Assembly: GCA_944472155.2 (NCBI GenBank)
Contig: OX235274.1
Span: 31,246,052-31,310,051, forward strand
DNA: 64,000 nucleotides
Source of the DNA: Trichobilharzia szidati
Taxonomy: Eukaryota; Platyhelminthes; Trematoda; Strigeidida; Schistosomatidae
Direction of reading: 5' to 3'
The position numbers and the translations under genes were made by a program. This document shows, one piece after another, positions 1-12,000 of this stretch. The notes beneath the pieces are model-generated. The model saw nothing but the letters and a program-made list of their open reading frames with translations. It made no database searches and had not been told where the DNA came from. The first letter of the stretch is position 1, and each line of letters starts with the position of its first letter.

Positions 1-560
1 TGCATATATCTTTATTCGAACCTTTGTCAAACCAAGATGGAGGGTGTTCAGAAATTCGACGATATACCTGCCTGATCAAACACCCAATGTAACTAGCTCT
101 GCACGAGCAGTTGAGCTGGTAAATGCATATGGAAGAGGTGAAACAGAGCATTTTGTTTTTATTTCTTTAAACAAGTATTGGCTGGTCAGTGAAAAAAGCA
201 GCATAGATTATCTGCATTAAAAGTCGTTTTGAAGGCCCTTCTCAGACGTTGCATTGAAACCTCACTATTAACATTTCCCGTGAATTGCAATCTTAGGAAC
301 ACTGAATTTTTGGGAACTGTAGGCACCGTTGGCTGTTTACTTGCTAAGTCCATGTGTTCATTCAGAAATTTTGTCGCATATCCGTTTCTACTTAGTGGAT
401 CACAGATATTAATTGAGTTCTTCGTTCAGTGGTTCATTTAAAAAAAATAACTCTAGCTCGGTAAAGCAAGCATCTAACCAAATTACGTTTATATTGTATA
501 TTGAATACATTGCCTAGTTGATGTAGATTTCTGATGCAATCGTCCGCATATTGTTCTGTC
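1..560. other. No gene recognised; start of window
   Basis: AT-rich sequence presumed to be intronic, because a CFAP251 exon lies downstream with an open 5' phase. The short open frames here have no recognisable motifs. I see no upstream CFAP251 exon in this stretch. Confidence 0.4.
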
Positions 561-564
561 TGAT

Positions 565-745
565 CGTTTAGTCATTATGATATCCAAATCCAGAATACGC
601 CTTTCGTCTTACTTGGGACTCGTCATCTGGAATTACCCTCAACCCCCAGAGGGGGGCATTGTTCGCACTGAGACTCGGACACAGAACCTATCGTTCCAAG
701 CGCCAAAGAGTTATGCAGTACACCAGCTGGGATAATGTTAGTTAC
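565..745 (-). repeat. Sm-alpha-like SINE with degenerate hammerhead
   Basis: On the minus strand this carries GACGAGTCCC, then GACGAAA, then CTGGATT. That is the order of the schistosome Sm-alpha hammerhead: core, stem II, GAAA, stem I. Stem I can still pair (CCAG with CTGG). The first core base is A instead of C (ATGACGA for CTGACGA), so self-cleavage is unlikely. A tRNA-like B-box remnant lies further along. A related copy is at 30930-31150. Confidence 0.6.
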
Positions 746-1061
746 CATCCACCCGATAATATAATTATGTTGTTTGTTTGAAGTTGTTTGAAAGACCTTT
801 CTGTTGACTTCAAATGTTCCAGGCTATGTTTCATTTGGATTCAGGCAAAGCATTACTAAACTCTTTCGAGAAAAACTCACTGATTAAACATTTAACATGA
901 AAGTAATTTTTGTACAACATATGCGTTTACATCTTTTTTAGGGTACATACTGTCAACATTCATTACTAGTATACAGCTGAATAACCATGATCTGATCTCA
1001 TTAAGAAATGGTCAACATTGGACATAAAGACAATGCGTTTTGTTAAGGATTTGGATTAAAA

Positions 1062-1365
1062 TTTCAAAGCAGATTTCATCGCGAACCAACATCACTTAAG
1101 GGGATCATTGAATACCAGGGAGCACTGGACAGCTGTTTCGTCTTAGATTGGAACTTTCCATCAGAGCGCACTTGCGATCCTCACCAAGGATCGAACGCTG
1201 GGAACTTCCGGTAACACGATAAAGCTTGGGTCACTTATGTTCCGTCCTTGTTGGGGTTATGGGGACGCACTGATGAAAAGTCCCAATTTCGGATATGAAA
1301 CAGTTGTCCAGTAGTCCCTGTTTTTCAGTGCCCTCCCTACGTGATGTTAGTTCGTCACGAAATGT
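1062..1365. repeat. Inverted pair of hammerhead SINE-B arms
   Basis: A minus-strand arm (about 1062-1240) is followed directly by a plus-strand arm (about 1245-1365). Both contain the SINE-B signature: CCAGTACT-like sequence, CAGCTGT, GTTTC/GAAAC, a TCCC stem, and the ATCAG/CTGAT core. The central spacer seen in complete copies is missing. The left arm has lost the core (CCATCAG for TCATCAG). The right arm keeps it. Confidence 0.6.
1265..1312 (+). ncRNA. Hammerhead-ribozyme motif in SINE-B
   Basis: CTGATGA (1270-1276) is followed by a weak stem II (TCC with GGA), GAAAC (1297-1301) and a GTC cleavage-type triplet (1306-1308). All core bases are present. Stem I is not convincing, because the bases after GTC do not pair directly with those before the core. 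Activity is therefore uncertain. Confidence 0.45.
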
Positions 1366-1442
1366 AAAGGATGTCTAGATAGTGATGCTACCGAATGATA
1401 ACAAGATATTTTCAAGTATTGGTTTCTGTAGGGAATTTGTTT

Positions 1443-1905
1443 GATTGGTTGGAGGATTTCATCATGAACTGACATCAGTTAGAAAACCACTGGAAAACCA
1501 GCAGGGAGTACTGGACAGTTGTTTCGTCCTAGTTTGGGACTCTTCACAGTACGCACCCACTGGGGTCCGAACCAAGGACTTTCTGGTTATAAGGCTAGCG
1601 AGTTCGTATATCAAGCCACTGGAACTGGATCCAGTGACCAGCCCATGAATTCCAACTTCTTCCATTTCACGGTATAGTGCAACCACTTCTCAATGTCTTC
1701 TTCGATGAGTTATTGCCTCACCTTGAACCTGCTGTACCCTAATGGTCACGGATTGCCACTAGAACCCCAGGTTAGCTGCCTGAATAGGGCCAGTCGCTAG
1801 TGAGCATCAGACCAATTTTCAATACGAAATAGCTGTCCGGTACTCCCAGGTTTTCCAGTGGTTCTGTAACTGGTGTCAGCACATGATGAAATTCTCCAAC
1901 TGATA
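1443..1905. repeat. Composite SINE-B element (arm, spacer, inverted arm)
   Basis: A left arm on the minus strand (1443-1640) carries GTTTCGTCCTAGTTTGGGAC. A shared spacer of about 170 bp follows (roughly 1640-1820). A degraded right arm on the plus strand runs to 1905. The left core is damaged (TTCACAG for TCATCAG). The layout matches the copies at 17225-17800 and 26695-27190. Confidence 0.6.
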
Positions 1906-2860
1906 TATATTATTATTGTTCCCTTGGATTCCTAGTGGAACATAGGGCTTCAACTGCACGTCTCCACTTGCTTCTATCTTCTGTTGTACTTTTCACCTGC
2001 ATCCATGTTAGTCCATACTGTTTCAACTCCTCTTTACACGATCTCCTCCATGTCACCCTTAGACGTCCCGCTCGCCGCTACCCTTTCGGGTTCCACTCGA
2101 GGGCCTGACGCGCGATGTCACCCAGCGGCCTCCTCAGCGAAGTTCCAATCCATCTCCACTTTCTCCTGCATATTTGTTGGGCTATTGGTTCTTGTTTTTT
2201 TTCCCATATTTTCTTGTTGTTGATTCTTTCCGGCCATCCTATCTTCATTATAGAGCGAAGACAGTTGTTGATAAAAGTCTGCAACAGGCTGTTGGAAATA
2301 TTCTTTGTGACCCGCCAAGTTTCTGATCCGTATAGAAGAACCGACTGACTTGACGTTTGTATTGAAAATCTAAATTTCGTTGTTGATGCTGAGTGACGAA
2401 GATTTCCAGATTGGTTTCAGGTTGATGAATGTGTCTCTCGCCTTCCTGATTCTCGATTTGACATCCTCATCCGTTCCTCCTGTAGTTGAGACAATGCTCC
2501 CTAGATAAGTGAAGTGAATGAAGTAACCTCTTTCAAATCCCTCCCTTTGATGGTGATTGGCGGTGGATGTTGCTGTTGTTGTTGTTGGTTGTTTATTTTC
2601 ATAACCTCCGTCTTGTCTATGATCACCTGGAGTCCTTTCTTTGCTGCTTCTTCGACCAGTTTTTCGGTTTTGGCTTGTAAGTCTTCGATTTTGTGTGACA
2701 TCAAACATAAATCATCCGCGAAATCCAGGTCTTCCAGGTTCTTCACATCTGTCCCTGTCTTCTCGTTTCCCACTGTCTGACGCATAATCCAGTCAGACAG
2801 TGGGACAGACAGTCCAACTGATAACAAGATATGATCAAAGGGAAGTGTTAAAATACGCAT
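1906..2860 (-). mobile_element. LINE-A (RTE-like non-LTR) fragment, RT to 3' end
   Basis: The minus strand encodes a broken reverse transcriptase C-terminal half in several frames: LDFADDLCLMS (the FADD catalytic motif), then EVTSFT, then VSTTGGTDEDVKSRIRKA, then a WNPKG motif. The 3' end runs into short ATT/AAT repeats near 1910, as in RTE-type LINEs, not poly(A). It is 5'-truncated, frameshifted and inactive. The same family recurs ten times in the window. SR2/SjR2-type affinity is my inference. Confidence 0.75.
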
Positions 2861-2969
2861 AAATACCTGACTACTTAGGATAAAAATAACTAGTAATCTG
2901 AAATGCTGGTACCTCTATCTTAGTTTTCGTTACTGTAAATCTATTATTTCACCTTTTTTTCTTTCATAG

Positions 2970-3049
2970 ATTGCTTGTTAAGTTGAAATCTTTTGGTTCT
3001 GACAATCCTATTGAAACGTGTGCCTACGATAAAAGTGGACAATATATTG
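2970..3049 (+). CDS. CFAP251: CFAP251 exon (first in window)
   Basis: Acceptor AG is at 2968-2969 after a T-rich tract, and donor GTCAGT starts at 3050. The exon opens with the last base of a split codon and ends with the first base of the next. It encodes LLVKLKSFGSDNPIETCAYD followed by KSGQYI, a WD-repeat strand pair that continues as AVGF in the next exon. Confidence 0.85.
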
Positions 3050-6000
3050 GTCAGTCTTGCGTTCCATTCAACTTTTATAACTAATCAATTCGTTTCATTT
3101 TATTTATTCTCTGTATTAACCGTAAATATAACATGATTGTTTAGGTAAAACGATGCCACCTAGGTGAATGGAAGAGGCTATTTCAATTATGTTCCTCTCA
3201 TTATCTTCGTCACCCCTGCCTTCTCTATGTTCAGAGGTGATGAAGATACCTAACCAACAACAATTACAAGCATTACAAGCTGGACTGACTTGGTTCAGGC
3301 ATGGAGTGGTGGCGACGAGCAGGAGGGTCGCTGTGACTAGCGGAAAGCCTCAGGTGTAAGCCTAGGTGATGCAGCCGCAAGCGCAGATCTTGGTGGAAGT
3401 AGCAAATATTCAAGTGAGAACCTTGAAGGCAGTTGGCCACGGGTCAGGCGGTCCTAAGTGATCCGGTAAATCGGAACAGAGACGGGGTGTCTGATATTGT
3501 CCGCTTGCAGGCTTTGTTAGTATGGCTGCTAAATTGTACTGTTGCAACGCAGCCCCCTGTAACGAAAGGGAATCGGGTTAATATTCTCGACCCCGTCTAC
3601 GGAGGTTGGTGCATGTTGGATCTTTGATTCAGTGTGTGCCCAGCGCGGTAACGCAACTGAACTCGGAGACGTCTACAGGGGTTCTGGGAAGAGTTCTCTT
3701 TTATTAATTAGGAGTGCATCCACCCCCTGGAATTGGCTTGTTCGGAGATAGGGGGCTAGCCTACGTAAAGCACCACCCTTTTTGTGATGTCCAGAACGCT
3801 CCTGTCGGCCCTTGAAAATCCGAATCGGGCGGTAAAATGTTCATGGCAGGCCGTACTCATATCCGCAGCAGGTCTCCAAGGTGAACAGCCTCTGGCACTT
3901 GAACAATGTAGGTAAGGGAGGTCGGCAAATTGGATCCGTAACTTTGGGAGAAGGATTTTCTCTGGGGGCCCAGTCAGACAGGCCGAAATCACATACGTAT
4001 TGGTCCATTTGGAGGCTGGCTTCTTTGCTGCTTTGTGTGCTTCGGTGCGCATTGTTGTGGAGTTACTGGACTCTGACCGTGATCGATTGTGGGCGGTTTC
4101 AGATGCGGAAGTGGACTTGCTCTGCGTTGCGTCAGGCGGCTGTGCTTCCACTGTTTGGTGCTCGACGGCTAACTCAGAACTGGCACGGACCAGGGGAACC
4201 CGACTGTCAAATTAAAACAAAGCATTGCGAGTAACGCTAATTAGAAGCCGGCCCAAAACGTCGGTGATGTTGATTGACCTGCAACGCAGGAAAGATCGTG
4301 AAACGAAGGTTCTAGAACCTTGGATTTTGTTGGCAGGATTTCGGTTGTCAATGCAGGCGTCACCTTTATTTAGGTAAAAAAGGAAAACTGATCTTTTTTC
4401 ACCGCTGTTTATACGATAACACAATGGCGCTTGGTGAATTCTATTCTTTTTGATTGGTTACCTGTTGAAGATCAGGATACTTCAAGCTTTGACTGTTGGA
4501 CTGGGTTTAGACTTTTTTCTATAATGTACAACAATAAATCTAAGATTGCGGAAAATCTCTTCATAAATTTTATCGAAACATTGTTAAAAAATTGTATCGA
4601 ACTTTGAAACAGGCTGACAATCTACACTTGAACTATACATGAATTACAAAAGAAAAGGCGTTTATCAAAGAGTTGCTCTTTTAAAACTGTACAATCATAT
4701 ATGTACATGTTCATATGTGCATTTCCATGGCGACAAAAGGTGTGCTTCCAAAGACATGTCGTGAAAATTGTAAGCTATACATAACAAATAGGTAATAAAG
4801 AAAGCACTAATCGGGTAGAAACTAAAATAACATAAAGTAAATTGAGTGGCGAAAACCAACAAACTGGCTGAAGAATCAGGCAGCGAAGACAGTACTCCAG
4901 GTGAACATAGAGAAGATAGAATTGATGAAGATAACCGACCAACCAACCAACAGCAGCAACAACAACAAACAGCACCAATCACCATAAACGAGAGAGATTT
5001 AACAGAGGTTACCTCCTTCACTTATCTAGGAAGCAAGCATCGTTTCAACGACAGGCAGAATTGATGAAGATGTCAAAGTCAGAATCGGAAAGGCGAGATA
5101 CGCCTCCATCAACTTGAAACCGGTTTGGAAATCTTCTACTCCCAGTCAGCATAAAAACATAAGATTCAGGTTTTCAACAGAAATATGAAGTCAGTCATTC
5201 GCCTCTTCTGTTTGGGTCATAAACTTTGACTGCGTGTCACAAAAGCATTTCCAACGGCTTGTTGCAGACTTTTATCAACAGCTGCCACCTTCGCTAGCTC
5301 CATACTCAAGATCATATGGCCAGCCTGCCAGAAAAGAATTAGCAACAAGAAACTCCGGCAACAAACTTATTAAGAGCCAATAGCTCAACAAATATGTAGG
5401 ATAAAATGGAGATGGATCGGACATACGTTGAGGAGGCTATCGGATGACATCACGCGTGAGGCCATTGCTCGTGAGGAATCCAAATGGAAAGCGAGAAGTG
5501 GTTCGTTGGTGTGATTGTGACATAGAGGAGATCGTTTGGCGAGGAGGACATGCGAGATTATAGTCAGTCGTGGGGCTAGCCAGCTGTAGAAGACAGCAGA
5601 AAATAGAAAAAAGTGGAGATGTCTTGTTGAAGCTCTATGTTCCACTTGGAGCCCAGGGAATGCAGTTGACAGGAGTGAGTATACCTCAACAAAAATTGGA
5701 AGACAGTCAAGTTAATATCAGTGTTATAAGGAGTAGAAGTGTACTAGTGAAAAGAGAGAACATTAATAAAACTAATCAGAATGAAAGAAATCAGGATTAA
5801 CAAACGTTAAGTAACAAGTATTGAGACAAATTATGTCCATTGTAGGTTCAGTGACTGGAAAAACTTCTTCTGTATGTAGAGTTCAGGATTCAACATGTGA
5901 ACTGCCATAGTTTCTGCGACTTGAGGAAGTTTGATCCGTATCCCTTCGGCAAGATTTTCACGTACTCTGTATATGATACTGAAGTTGATTTCCGAATTCT

Positions 6001-9000
6001 CTACGTGTTCAAAGTCGATCAAGTGTTCCACAATAGGGCTGCTAAAGGGGGATATTTCTTCTCGTTTGCGAAAGCATGAGGCTAAATGTTTGATAATACA
6101 TTCGGTTTCAGGATTTCATCATGAACTGACATCTGTTAGAGGACGATTGGGAAACCTGGGAGTACTGGACAGCCAGCTGTTTGTCCTAGTTTGGGACTTT
6201 TCATCAGTACGCATTCACTGAGGTCCGAACCAAGGACCTTCTGGTTACAAGGCGAGCTCGTAGACCAATACTTGAGCATCAGTCTGATGCTCACTAGTGA
6301 CTGGTCTTATTGACGTAGTTAGCTACCTGGTTTCTAGTGAGAAGTCCTGACCAGTTGGGTACAGCAGGTTGAGTGTGAGGACAAATACTCGCTCGTGACA
6401 TTCGCTAGTGGTCGCACCATATCGTGAGTTGGCAGAATTTGGAATTCATGGACTGGCCATTGAATCGGGTGGGTCCTAGTGGCTTAATGGTCAACGAGCT
6501 TGCTTTGTAACCGGAAGGTCATGGGTTCGAACACTGGTGGTGGGTGCGTGCTTATGACGTATAGGGTCGAAACAGCTGTCCAGTACTCAGGTGGTCTTCT
6601 AATTGTCCTCTAACCGATGTCAGTTCATGATGAAATCCTGAAACCAATCAAATCCCTACTGTTTGCTGAACACCTCTTCTTTTATAGCATTTAATGGAGA
6701 TTTCTGTGCGTCGGTGGCATAGCGGTTATGACGCTCGCCGACCATGCACATGGCCCTGGGTTCGATCCCCGGCCGATGCACTCCTTTACCTCGCTAAGCC
6801 AGAGATAATGCTGGTGAAGAGGAAAGGTTGCGCATAAGGCTAACAACGCCATCCTGTAAAATAAACACTGCTAAAGAAACTTCAAGCCACTAGCTTGAAG
6901 ACATATGTTCCACTGGGGAACGTGAAGGAAAAAAATGGAGATTCCTAAGCTAGCTATAATATATGAATCACTGGAGATTAGTTTTTACTCAACCTAATGC
7001 GTTCTAATTTTCATTTCATTTTCTAGCTGTTGGTTTTGTTAGTGGACTGCTGCTTATGTTAGATGCACTGACGCTAAATGAAGTGACAAATGGAACATTT
7101 GATTATGGTAAAGGTCCTATTACTCACATTGATTTTTCATACTGTCATGGTTATTGTGCATTCGCTGTAAGTTTTACAAACAGTTTTTACTCTCTCTCTG
7201 TTTTACTTTAAATCACCATGGTTTTAATATAAGAAATGTGTATGCGTGGCCAGGCTTAGGTTTCTTTTGTAACCATTATAGTGAACTACGTTGAGGAGGC
7301 CGTCGAATGACATCGCGCGCAATGCAGACCATAGATCGAGTGGAATCCCAATGGGAAGCGACAAGTGGCTTGTTGGTGAGAGAGTGACATGGAGGAGATC
7401 GTGTGGCGAGGAGGAGATGAGAGATTATGGACAGTTGTAGACCCCGCTGAAGAGGACAGCAGAAAATAGAAGAAACTGGAGATGTGTTGTTGAAGCCCTA
7501 TGTTCCACTAGGAACCCACGGGAATAATAGTCATAATAATATAGTGCACTAAGGGACGGTTTCGTTCTCAGGAACTGGTTTCCTTTCTAACACTTCTCAA
7601 AGTTGTAAGTAATCAGCTGAGCAGATTAAATGCGTCGTAGATCCGTGATATTTGAATGCTGCAATTCGAAGCATTAAGCGGCATACTTCAGTGTCCGACG
7701 GTATCTATTTATGTTAAAAATCTCAACTCATCAGTTCCATCAAAATATCAGAACTACAACAAAGAACTCTGGAAACGAACCAACCAAGAACGTATCGCCT
7801 AACAAATATGCAGAAGGAGATGGAGATGGATTGGACACACACACACACACTGAGGAGACCACTGGGTGACATAACCCGCCAAGCAGACCGTCCAGTGGAA
7901 CTTCAATAGGAAACGACGACTCAGGCGTAGGTGCGAGGGTAAAGTGGAGAATATCTTGTGAGGAGGAGGTGAAAGTTTATGTTCAACTGTGAACCTAGCT
8001 ACAAAGGACTGCAGACAACACAACACACTGAAATGGAGATAAGCTGTTGAAGCGGTGTATTCCACTCGGAAGCCAAGGGAGCAATAAAAGTCATTTGGTT
8101 GTTTGCAGTAATTATCAGTTGTTCAGCGGTGCAGTTACTCATTTCAGAGCTTTAATTAGTTAATTGTTGCTGTTGAGAGAAATATATAATACTGTCAACA
8201 TCCAGCAGCATCTTAAGATATATAAAGCATTAGTATATATTTACAACACAAGAAACAAATTATCCTTTCTTGTTATGTAAAATATTCTGGTAAATTTCAT
8301 TGAGGGTAAATTATAACTTGTTTCTAATGAGCTAAAGTGCTCTAGTTGATTCGTACCTGAATTATCAACATAGAGCTTACCCTCAGTTCAAGTTATCAAA
8401 CTTACAAGAGCGCCAATGAAGGTTGGTGAACGAAATGCAGTCAGACTAAACTAAGCCTAAAGGAAAGTTACGTGAAGAATAATGCAGATTTTCATAAAAT
8501 GGAAGGTGACAAAGAGTGAATGGTTTTGACCCATTTCTCTGATGGTTACGAAAAAACTAGTTCTTATCATTCCAAAGACTCAAACCAGACATTTCACACC
8601 TCAAACCAACAGTCAACAATTTCATGGAATGGTGCCATGTAATGGTCTGACCACTTCTAACGTTTTTCCAACGTAATCTTATATTAGCTAGTGTTACTCA
8701 TTATGGAAAGCTTTAGCTGAGAATATGTTACACATATCCTTGTCTTATCTATGAAACTTGATGAAGTTTCGACTTACAAGATTGAAAAGTATCGTAAATG
8801 TGAACTACTAAGTGCTTTCAAATCGAGATGAAACAGCAGCCCACTGCTCCATAACTCATATTACCTTCTCATAAAACGTTGTCTAGAATTTATCTACTCT
8901 TTGTAAAGCTTCTGAGTGAATTCTTGATATATTTCAAGAAAGCAATAGCTGTAAATAATTTTATAATATAATTTCTTGTATAATATTAAAATTTACTACA

Positions 9001-12000
9001 AATAATCGCATATCTTAGATCTTTGGAGGCAATGGGCAGGAAGCCATGCTTGACCTAGGTTTCGTGCTAGTTGGCACTCGCCAGTCAGTCAGCAAGGCAT
9101 ATCTGCAATCCAGAAGGAACTCATGTCCATTCTGAGATTCGAACCCATGTCACCAGCCATTGCTGCAGTCAGATACGTTACCACTGAGTTCCTTCAAGGT
9201 TGCAGATACGCCTTGCTGACGGACTGGTGAGTGACAACTAGCACGAAACCTAGGTCAAGCAAGGCTTCCTGGCGCCGATTGCTTCCAACCATCTAATACC
9301 AACAATTCAGTTCACAGTGCATCATGATGATAAGCCACGTGGCATGGTGGCTACATTGTAAACTTAACCGATAGTACTCAGACTGCATCAAAGATAGGAC
9401 TAGACACACAAATTACACTAGTTACTGACTAGTGTCCAATCAAAAGTAATCACATATCTTTCAATGGTGATTATCCACATTGGTTTCCGAGTGACAGATT
9501 AACAAATCTGTATCAATTTTTGGCTTGCAGGGATTTGACAGATTTCTAGACTGGTCATGAACTGACTTCATTTAGAGAACCATTGAGAACCAGGGATAAA
9601 TGGGCAGTGTTTCCTTCCTATCAGATGCGGGTGCTGAAGAGTTCGAAGCAACGACAAAACAACTGTCCCTTGTTTTCAGTGGTTGTCAGTTTGTGATCAG
9701 TCTTGAAATCTGTATAAGTTAAGTGGGTCACTTAAAAAAGATTAACACAAAAAAAAAATATATTTAGTGATTCAAAATTTGTCATAAACTCACTGCAAAG
9801 AAAAGATTATTGAGTCATTAAGATAGAACTACCTTATTCATAAAACTGGGGTATGTATCAACTAGCGCTATTCAAGAATAAATACGTCGTATTATTAGAA
9901 ATAAATGTCAGTGTGCTTAGCTCACTTTAGGCTTTCGAAATTTCCAAGTGTTGGTTCGGAGAGATTCGGTTAGTTTCATGTCTGATCAGGAATTAACATC
10001 TGTTACAGAATAATCAAAAACCAAGGAGTATTGGAAAAGTATTTCGTTGTTGTTTAGAACTCTTCATAAGTGTGTGCACCCATGCTGCCATCGTTGATCG
10101 AACCCAAGGTGTTCAAGTTACGATGCGCGTCTATTGCTCATTCAACCGCTGAGACAGAATTCAAAGGTCCAATGTCCCAAACTGGGGCATTGATTGTCTC
10201 TAACGGATGCTAATCCGTGATCGAACTTAAAACTTCAGAATTGTAAACCTATATTTTTAAAATTATTTCCTAACACATGCATAATATCATTCATGTGCAA
10301 TATGCGTTTCTTAAATAGTGCAATAATCTTGAATAAATCATCAGTTCAAATACACAAAATGTGTGCAAGTTTGTCGGTTTTCGTTTGCCCAGACTCTACT
10401 TTATTCCTTAACCGTATAAACTTTAGGATAATTATTATAGAATTAACTCGGACCTCAACTTAAGATGCATTTGTAATTCCTTGGAAAAAGAACTCACCAC
10501 TATTGAACTGGTATTTTGATAAAATTTTCAGAATTTTTGTTATTGATACGGAACGGTTGATTCAAAGTTAGTTGAGAAGAATTATTTTTGACTGGACACT
10601 AGTCAGTAACTAGTGTAATGTGACTAGTCCTATCTTTGGTGCAGACTGAATTCTATCAGTCAAGTTTACAACGTAGCCACCATGTCATGTGGCTTATCCT
10701 CATGAGACACTCTGAACTGAATTGTTGGTATTAGATGGTTGGAGGCAGTCGTCTCCAGAAAGCCTTACTTGACCTAGGTTTCGTGCTAGTTGGCACTCAC
10801 CATTCAGTCAGCAAGGCATATCTGCAGCCCTGAGGAAGTCCATGTCCCTTCTGAGACTCAGACCCGTGTCACGAGCCAGTGCTGCAGTCAGAGACGTCAC
10901 CACTGACCTGCTCGGACTCACGATTAACCTCTTGTAGGTCTGTATTGGATATTTTTTGATTGGATACTAATCAGTAACTAGTGTAATATGTGTATCTAGT
11001 CCTATCTTGGTGCTCTGTTCATTTTTAAGTCACATCACAGACTCCTTACCAGTATATTCATTCGGATATGGTTAAAATGAGTGTAATACTAGCATCTTTT
11101 ATGCGCTAACGAAGCGATTTGGACGAAATGCTCTACCCAATAGTATTGATAAGTATTCCAATATTTTAATGTACTATTTTCTTAAATAATTACTCTTTTC
11201 ATTAATTTATCATTTATTTTTGTTTTTATAAAACGGAAAAAAAGGATTCTGCATATACTACAACTCTTCTACGTACTGGTTTTCGTGAATTCGAAGATCC
11301 ATGGTGTTATGTTGCACGAGTTCGTGCTCATTATCGTCGTATTACCGATCTTTTATTCTGGTCACTAACAGAGTCTAGAAGATCTCGTTTATTTACACTA
11401 AGTGAAGATAGAACACTGGTAAGTACTTGGGTTTTTTCAGAACGCTTCTTCAATAGTCATAACTTAATAACCATTAGATATTTCTGAGAGTTACTTTGTA
11501 GGGATTTGATTTGTTTCGCAGACTGAAATCATTTAGAGAACCATTGAAGACCAGGAGAGACAGAGAGAGTACTGGACAGCTGTTTCGTCCTAGTTTGGAA
11601 CTTCATAGCAGTACGCATTCATGACCCCATCAGAGGTCGAACTGGGGAACTTCAGGTTGTGAGTTCAAACCTGTTGACCACTCAGACACTTGAAGAGAAT
11701 TCAATGATCCGTGAAGTTTACCTTCTTTCGATTCGCAGTTTTGGCGTGACCACCAGCTAATGTCGTCAGCACGTATTTATCCCCACACTTGACCTGGTCA
11801 ACCCCACCGGTCATGATGTTTTCCTAGGACTGGTCTATATTTCTGCTAGTGTTTTCATTCTAAAAAAGATTTCTTTCCTAAACAATATAGTCGTTTTCAA
11901 GCTTCGAAATTATGTCAACATCATATGTAGCAGTAGTGTAACGACAAAAGACAAGAGCCAGGCAATAGATCGTTTATTGAGAAAATCAACAGATATTTAT

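Noticed and set aside
3756..4234. Open frames of 117-131 codons on both strands
   Set aside because: They lie entirely on conserved 28S rRNA sequence, so the frames are by-products of rRNA composition.
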